Shown here piece by piece: positions 7,432 to 11,929 of a stretch of DNA of 11,929 bases (the first letter of the stretch is position 1; every line of letters starts with the position of its first letter). Source of the DNA: CAYZUC01 sp964481705 (GTDB taxonomy: Bacteria > Bacillota > Clostridia > Lachnospirales > Lachnospiraceae); assembly GCA_964481705.1 (NCBI GenBank), contig CAYZUC010000086.1, forward strand, positions 1 to 11,929, given 5' to 3'. A program made the translations under genes and the position numbers. The notes under the pieces were generated by a model, which worked only from the letters and a program-made list of their open reading frames with translations, ran no database searches and had not been told where the DNA came from.

Positions 7432-8022
7432 TTACAGTACCTCCAATTTCTTTAAGATTTGTCTGTATGTGTCTTCGATACAGCCACTATTATCAATAAT
7501 TGTGTTACATTCTCTTCGAAATGCCTCTTCACTCATCTGATTTGCAATCACCTGACTAATCTTTTCGTCAGAATAATGTCTGGACTCCTTCAGACGTTGA
7601 CGACGGATTTCTTCCCTTGTATCAATATACCAGAATTCATCACAGATTGCATCATAGCCATCCTCAAGTAAAAGAGCTGCCTCTATAAAGTAAAATGCTA
7701 TCTTTCCTTCCTTACGGCATTGTTCAAGATCGGATATGATATACTCTTTCACCGCCGGGTGAATCAGTTTATTCACCTGTTCTAATAGTTTTCGGTCTGC
7801 AAAGATTTTCTCTGCCATCTTTTCTCTGGAAATGAAACCATCTTCCAAGACATCATCTCCAAGTAATTCTATCAAGGGAAGAAAGCACGCATTTCCAGGA
7901 AGTTTTACATCATTTCCTATTTCATCCGCAAAAACAATCTTACAATTACAGTGCTCCTTCAAAAATTTTAATACTTCTGACTTTCCGGCTCCTACTCCAC
8001 CAGTTATTCCAATTACTTTCAT
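7432..8022 (-). CDS. coaE: Dephospho-CoA kinase
   Basis: Catalyses the last step of coenzyme A synthesis, ATP-dependent phosphorylation of the 3'-hydroxyl of dephospho-CoA, in the cytoplasm. The 196 residues match the family (about 195-205). The P-loop GGVGAGKS is at 8-15, the FADEIG segment with the probable catalytic aspartate is near 33, and LIHPAV plus the C-terminal basic lid region (RQRLKESRHY) and IIDNSG are all present. The ATG at 8022 has AGAGGA just upstream, overlapping the polA stop nine bases away. The end of the gene contains the GGAGGT ribosome binding site of the FtsA-like gene. The coaE-polA neighbourhood is common in bacteria. Confidence 0.95.
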   Translation of the reverse strand: MKVIGITGGVGAGKSEVLKFLKEHCNCKIVFADEIGNDVKLPGNACFLPLIELLGDDVLEDGFISREKMAEKIFADRKLLEQVNKLIHPAVKEYIISDLEQCRKEGKIAFYFIEAALLLEDGYDAICDEFWYIDTREEIRRQRLKESRHYSDEKISQVIANQMSEEAFRRECNTIIDNSGCIEDTYRQILKKLEVL

Positions 8023-8031
8023 TAGCGTCCT

Positions 8032-10674
8032 CTACTTTGCCTCATACCAATTCTTTCCAGAGTGAATATCAATCTCCAGACGAACTGAGAGCTGAGCTAC
8101 TTCCATCATTTCCTGCATCAGAATCTCTTTCACAAGTTCTTCCTCTTCGATTGCTGTTTCAATCAAAAGTTCATCGTGAACCTGCAATACCAGACGTGAT
8201 TTCAGCTTTTTGCGGTTAAGAGCTTCCTCTACGTGGAGCATAGCAAGTTTCATAATATCTGCAGCTGTCCCTTGAATCGGCGCATTCATCGCCACTCGTT
8301 CCCCGAACTGTCTTTGCATAAAGTTAGAAGACGAAAGTTCCGGAACCGGTCTCCTTCTGCCATATAAAGTCTCGGCATAACCCTTTTCCTTGGCATCTGA
8401 AACAAGTCGATCAAGAAAATCGTGAATGCCGGGATATGTCTCGAAATAACTCTTAATATACTTTTCCGCTTCGCTCTTGGTAATGCTGAGATCCTGACTC
8501 AATCCAAAGGAACTGATTCCGTACACAATCCCGAAATTAACTGCTTTCGCATTTCTCCTCTGTAATGGAGTAACCTCCTCAAATGGTGTGTGAAACACCT
8601 GAGAAGCGGTGATTCGGTGGATATCCTCATTGCTGTTATAAGCCTCTATCAATCGCTCATCTCCTGACATATGTGCCAGAAGGCGCAACTCAATCTGAGA
8701 ATAATCTGCATCAACAAATACATATCCGTCTCGTGGTACAAATACCTTACGAATCAGTCTTCCCTGTTCCATACGCACTGGGATATTCTGTAGATTCGGT
8801 TCTGTACTGCTAATACGACCTGTTGCCGTAATTGTCTGATTAAAGGTAGAATGAATCCTTTCATCCTCTCCAATACAGATTCCGAGTCCATCCGCATAAG
8901 TGGATTTCAACTTTGTAAGACCTCGATACTCCAGTACCTTAGCAACAAAAGGATAATCTGTTGACAATTTTTCCAATATATCTGCCGCTGTCGAGTATCC
9001 CGTCTTTGTCTTCTTTCCTCCTGGTAGCTGCATCTTCTCGAAAAGGATCTCACCCAATTGTTTCGGTGAATTAATATTAAAATCGGGTTCTCCGGATTCC
9101 TTGTGTATCTCCTGCTCCAATGTCAAAATCTGACCAGCCAGTTGTTCCCCATAATCCTTCAGATCATTTCTACGGATGCCGATTCCTTCCTGTTCCATAT
9201 GATACAGACAATACACAATAGGCATTTCGATCTTAGGTAATAGTTCTCCCATCCCATTCTCAGCTATCTTTTCCTTCAAAATACCAACACTTTTGAAATT
9301 TATATAGCTTTCATAACAAGCATATTGTAGAAAATCCTCCGACTTTTGCTTCTCCGCCTCTGCGAACGACATCTTTCCAAACCATTCAGAACGACTCTTG
9401 ACCATCAAACCCAGATGCTCTCCTGCCACGTCCTCCAAAGTGTAATCATTCTTCAGTGGATTTAACAAATAAGACATAAGCTGAGTATCAAACAAATTGT
9501 CCTGGTAGGAGGTCTGCAGGAGCTTGAGCTGACCCTTCAAATAGAAGGTGCCAAACAGAATCTGTTCCTTCTTTAACAACTGTCTTACCCAATCCACCAA
9601 AACATCCCGAGTTACAAATCCATTGACAGAAATATAGTAAATATCTTCCTCTGAAAAAGTAAGCGATACACCAAGCAGATCGTCTTCCATAATCAATTGG
9701 AATCCCACCTGTGTACTATGTCCCGCCTTATCAAAAACATTGGCGGCTTCAGAAAATTCCGTAATATGCACAAATTTACCAGCTTGATCATTTTCATTTG
9801 CAGCATCTTTCTCAAATCGGGTAAGCATATTTTTGAAGCCAAGCTTCTTCATATATGCATAGGCTTCCTTGGTATATAAATTCTCTATCCTGGCATCCTT
9901 TAAATCATATGGAATATCAGCATGAATCTCAATCGTGGCAAGAATCTTGCTTAATTCTGCCATATCAAAATGTTCCGTCAATGTCTGATGAATACTTTTC
10001 TTCGTAACCTCATCCAAATGTTCCTTCAAATTCTCAATCGAGCCATATTTTACAATCAATTCTGTGGCTGTTTTTTCACCAACCTTTGGTACTCCTGGAA
10101 TATTATCCGAGCCGTCTCCCATCAAAGCCTTTAATTCAATAATCTGAAGTGGCGTCACCTGATACTTGCGAATAACGTCCTCTGTATAATAGTCCTCTAC
10201 TTCTGTCTTCCCTTTACTGGTCTTGGGCATTTTTATCTTGATATGGTCAGTTGCCAATTGAAGCAAATCGCGGTCCCCTGAAACTACGACAACCTCATAA
10301 CCCTCTTTTTCCGAATTCTTGGCTATGGTTCCCAAGATATCGTCGGCCTCCAAACCTTCCTTGGACACAATCGGGATCCCCATGGCAGTAAGAACTTCCT
10401 TCATAACAGGAACCTGCTCCCTTAACTCCTGAGGCATCGGTTTCCTGGTACCCTTATACTCTGCAAATATCTTGTGACGAAATGTAGGTGCCTTTAAATC
10501 AAAGGCAACCATCAGATAATCAGCCTTTTCATCCTCTAATATGCGAAACATAATATTTAAAAATCCATAAATTGCATTTGTATGAAATCCTTCTGCATTC
10601 GTAAGATCCGGGACACCATAAAAAGCCCGGTTCAAAATACTATGACCATCAATCAATACCAGTTTTTCACTCAT
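8032..10674 (-). CDS. polA: DNA polymerase I
   Basis: Repair and Okazaki-fragment-processing polymerase of 880 residues. Residues 1-290 form the 5' nuclease (LVLIDGHS at 5-12, EADDILG at 109-115, SGDRDLLQL at 132-140, MGDGSDNIPGVPKVGEKTA at 185-203). Residues 300-470 are the former 3'-5' exonuclease domain, and 480-880 the polymerase, with motif A VDADYSQIELR (654-664), motif B RRNAKAVNFGIVYG (706-719) and motif C QVHDELLIE (831-839). The proofreading domain appears inactive: the DxE motif is replaced (VGFQLIME at 323-330), and the last motif has Glu where Asp is expected (YACYE at 451-455), although FDTQL keeps an Asp at 396. I start at ATG 10674 because GGAG precedes it by a standard gap; the in-frame ATG at 10686 overlaps that site. 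It lies 14 bases after the zf-HC2 gene and nine before coaE. Confidence 0.97.
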   Translation of the reverse strand: MSEKLVLIDGHSILNRAFYGVPDLTNAEGFHTNAIYGFLNIMFRILEDEKADYLMVAFDLKAPTFRHKIFAEYKGTRKPMPQELREQVPVMKEVLTAMGIPIVSKEGLEADDILGTIAKNSEKEGYEVVVVSGDRDLLQLATDHIKIKMPKTSKGKTEVEDYYTEDVIRKYQVTPLQIIELKALMGDGSDNIPGVPKVGEKTATELIVKYGSIENLKEHLDEVTKKSIHQTLTEHFDMAELSKILATIEIHADIPYDLKDARIENLYTKEAYAYMKKLGFKNMLTRFEKDAANENDQAGKFVHITEFSEAANVFDKAGHSTQVGFQLIMEDDLLGVSLTFSEEDIYYISVNGFVTRDVLVDWVRQLLKKEQILFGTFYLKGQLKLLQTSYQDNLFDTQLMSYLLNPLKNDYTLEDVAGEHLGLMVKSRSEWFGKMSFAEAEKQKSEDFLQYACYESYINFKSVGILKEKIAENGMGELLPKIEMPIVYCLYHMEQEGIGIRRNDLKDYGEQLAGQILTLEQEIHKESGEPDFNINSPKQLGEILFEKMQLPGGKKTKTGYSTAADILEKLSTDYPFVAKVLEYRGLTKLKSTYADGLGICIGEDERIHSTFNQTITATGRISSTEPNLQNIPVRMEQGRLIRKVFVPRDGYVFVDADYSQIELRLLAHMSGDERLIEAYNSNEDIHRITASQVFHTPFEEVTPLQRRNAKAVNFGIVYGISSFGLSQDLSITKSEAEKYIKSYFETYPGIHDFLDRLVSDAKEKGYAETLYGRRRPVPELSSSNFMQRQFGERVAMNAPIQGTAADIMKLAMLHVEEALNRKKLKSRLVLQVHDELLIETAIEEEELVKEILMQEMMEVAQLSVRLEIDIHSGKNWYEAK

Positions 10675-10688
10675 CAAAAACTCCATTC

Positions 10689-11021
10689 TTATCTACTACT
10701 TATAATAAACAACATAAGAAAGCAGGCGGTCAATACCATACCGGCGCCTACTTCCAAAATATAGATTCCGAGGCGGAATCTCTCTATAATCGTAATAATC
10801 TTTTTTGTCCGCGCTACTTTACTTCTAAGCTCTGTTCCAAGATCAAAAGTAGAACCATCCTCTAATCTGGCAAGTCCTTCTCTGACGAGGAACTGAATCT
10901 CCAGCTCATCACGACAATCTTCACACGAATCCATATGCTCCATAAATGCTTCCAGTTCATCTGTGTCCAACTCGTCTGCCAAATAGAGCTCTATCTGTTG
11001 TTGTGCTTTCTTACAATCCAT
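10689..11021 (-). CDS. Membrane-anchored zf-HC2 (anti-sigma-like) protein
   Basis: A 110-residue protein with an N-terminal zf-HC2 zinc-binding anti-sigma fold: C3, then H29, C33 and C36 (HMDSCEDC). A linker is followed by one membrane helix at about 84-107 and only a few residues beyond it (ISSR). Such domains normally hold an ECF sigma factor at the membrane and release it on an external signal. Here there is no sigma gene beside it and no extracytoplasmic sensor domain. I start at ATG 11021, which has GAGGT at good spacing and about 37 bases of leader from the predicted promoter. The ATG at 11048 would lie about ten bases from the transcript start with no ribosome binding site. It is the first gene of the polA operon. 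Its partner is unknown, and anti-sigma activity is inferred from the domain alone. Confidence 0.85.
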   Translation of the reverse strand: MDCKKAQQQIELYLADELDTDELEAFMEHMDSCEDCRDELEIQFLVREGLARLEDGSTFDLGTELRSKVARTKKIITIIERFRLGIYILEVGAGMVLTACFLMLFIISSR

Positions 11022-11064
11022 GGTTACCTCATCTGTCAACAACGACATCTTGACATCTACTGCT

Positions 11065-11093
11065 ATTATATCCTACTGTCTGCTCTTTGGAAA
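11065..11093 (-). promoter_or_regulatory. Probable promoter of the zf-HC2-polA-coaE-ftsA-like operon
   Basis: On the minus strand a perfect TATAAT (11070-11065) is preceded at 17 bases by TTTCCA (11093-11088), which matches four of six -35 positions. The predicted start near 11058 gives a short leader to the ATG at 11021. No other good promoter is seen upstream of polA, so this is probably the main promoter of the seven-gene unit. Confidence 0.5.
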
Positions 11094-11122
11094 GATAAAA
11101 ATAAAAGGCAAAAAGAAAAAGC

Positions 11123-11151
11123 TTTCTGTCTTGACGTTTATACTATATAAT
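11123..11151 (+). promoter_or_regulatory. Possible promoter of the ABC-F gene
   Basis: A perfect TATAAT lies at 11146-11151 on the plus strand, about 40 bases ahead of the ABC-F start. The hexamer 17 bases upstream (TTTCTG) is a poor -35 match. A good TTGACG at 11131-11136 is only nine bases away, too close to pair with it. An overlapping TATACT at 11139-11144 is another -10 candidate. The exact promoter is therefore uncertain. Confidence 0.35.
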
Positions 11152-11189
11152 AACGAATGAGTTAAAATCAAAACGAAATGGAGAACCTA

Positions 11190-11929
11190 ATGAGTATACT
11201 AAATGTCGAAAACCTTTCCCACGGTTTTGGAGACCGTGCAATATTTCAAAACGTAAGCTTTCGGCTCTTAAAAGGAGAACACATTGGTCTTGTCGGTGCC
11301 AATGGCGAAGGAAAATCTACATTCATGAATATTATTACCAACAAGATGATGCCCGACGAAGGAACCATAGAATGGTCCAAGAACGTTAAAACGGGATATC
11401 TTGATCAGCATTCTGTATTAGAAAAAGGCATGACGATCCGTGATGTTTTAAAGGATGCCTTTTCCGACCTCTTTGAAATGGACACACGTATGACGGAAAT
11501 ATGTGATCAGATGGGAACTGCTGATGAAACAACGCTTAACACCTTAATGGAAGAGCTGGGAGAAATCCAGGATATACTTACTAACCGTGATTTCTATGTG
11601 ATTGATGCAAAAGTCGAGGAGGTTGGACACGCCTTGGGCTTGGACGATATCGGTCTGGATAAAGATGTTACCGATTTATCCGGTGGACAGAGGACAAAGG
11701 TTTTGCTTGGTAAACTATTATTGGAAAAACCAGATATTCTGCTACTGGATGAACCTACCAATTATCTGGATGAAAATCATATTGCATGGCTAAAACGTTA
11801 TCTTCAGGATTATGAAAATGCATTTATTCTAATATCCCACGATATTCCCTTTTTAAACAGCGTAGTAAACTTGATTTATCATATGGAGAATCAATCTCTG
11901 GATCGGTATGTAGGGGATTATGATAAGTT
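11190..11929 (+). CDS. ABC-F family ATPase, N-terminal part (runs off the window)
   Basis: The first 246 residues of a soluble ABC-F protein; the reading frame is open to the last base and the gene continues to the right. ABC-F proteins have two ATPase domains and no membrane part, and act on ribosomes in translation or antibiotic protection. The first domain is complete in its motifs: Walker A GANGEGKST (36-44), the insertion typical of ABC-F at about 80-150, signature LSGGQ (163-167), Walker B ILLLDEPTNYLD (183-194) and the switch histidine H217 (SHD). The ATG at 11190 has GGAGA six to seven bases upstream; an in-frame ATG at 11178 overlaps that site and is less likely. The second domain and inter-domain linker, which would decide the subfamily, are outside the window. 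It is divergent from the polA operon. Confidence 0.92.
   Translation, partial: MSILNVENLSHGFGDRAIFQNVSFRLLKGEHIGLVGANGEGKSTFMNIITNKMMPDEGTIEWSKNVKTGYLDQHSVLEKGMTIRDVLKDAFSDLFEMDTRMTEICDQMGTADETTLNTLMEELGEIQDILTNRDFYVIDAKVEEVGHALGLDDIGLDKDVTDLSGGQRTKVLLGKLLLEKPDILLLDEPTNYLDENHIAWLKRYLQDYENAFILISHDIPFLNSVVNLIYHMENQSLDRYVGDYDK

Overview
The window looks like core chromosome of a low-GC anaerobic Firmicute, most likely a Lachnospiraceae-type clostridium. This rests on the AT-rich composition, the strong AAGGAGG-type ribosome binding sites, the dissimilatory phosphate acetyltransferase, the long FtsA-like protein, and the order polA-coaE-ftsA-like-walJ. The genus assignment is inference; no rRNA or other decisive marker is present. 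I found no mobile element, CRISPR array, tRNA or rRNA, and no gene-free stretch longer than 300 bases.

Layout from left to right. (1) At the left edge, a ribosome binding site and a perfect-consensus promoter point leftward to a gene just outside the window. (2) pta lies on the minus strand, preceded by a short unrecognised 63-residue ORF whose stop codon abuts the pta ribosome binding site; a near-consensus promoter precedes the pair. (3) tmcAL is transcribed divergently from about 150 bp away. (4) A seven-gene minus-strand operon of about 8.3 kb runs from 11021 down to 2758: a zf-HC2 membrane protein, DNA polymerase I, dephospho-CoA kinase, a 705-residue FtsA-like actin-fold protein, a WalJ/YycJ metallo-beta-lactamase-fold nuclease, an ACT-domain protein (UPF0237) and a UPF0210 protein. 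Its last gene converges on tmcAL with a 6-bp gap. (5) At the right edge a divergent ABC-F ATPase begins and runs off the window.

The operon mixes DNA repair (PolA and WalJ), cofactor synthesis (CoaE), cell-division-type cytoskeleton (FtsA-like) and an uncharacterised ACT/UPF0210 pair. Spacings are 14, 9, 1, 29, 42 and 48 bases with no clear terminator between genes, so co-transcription is likely. Most of this is ordinary housekeeping. The parts I would look at again are the repeated ThiS-like beta-grasp modules at the C-terminus of the FtsA-like protein, the small ORF before pta with an inverted repeat in its leader, and the sigma-less anti-sigma-like protein that opens the polA operon. I did not find convincing evidence for a wholly new multi-gene system.
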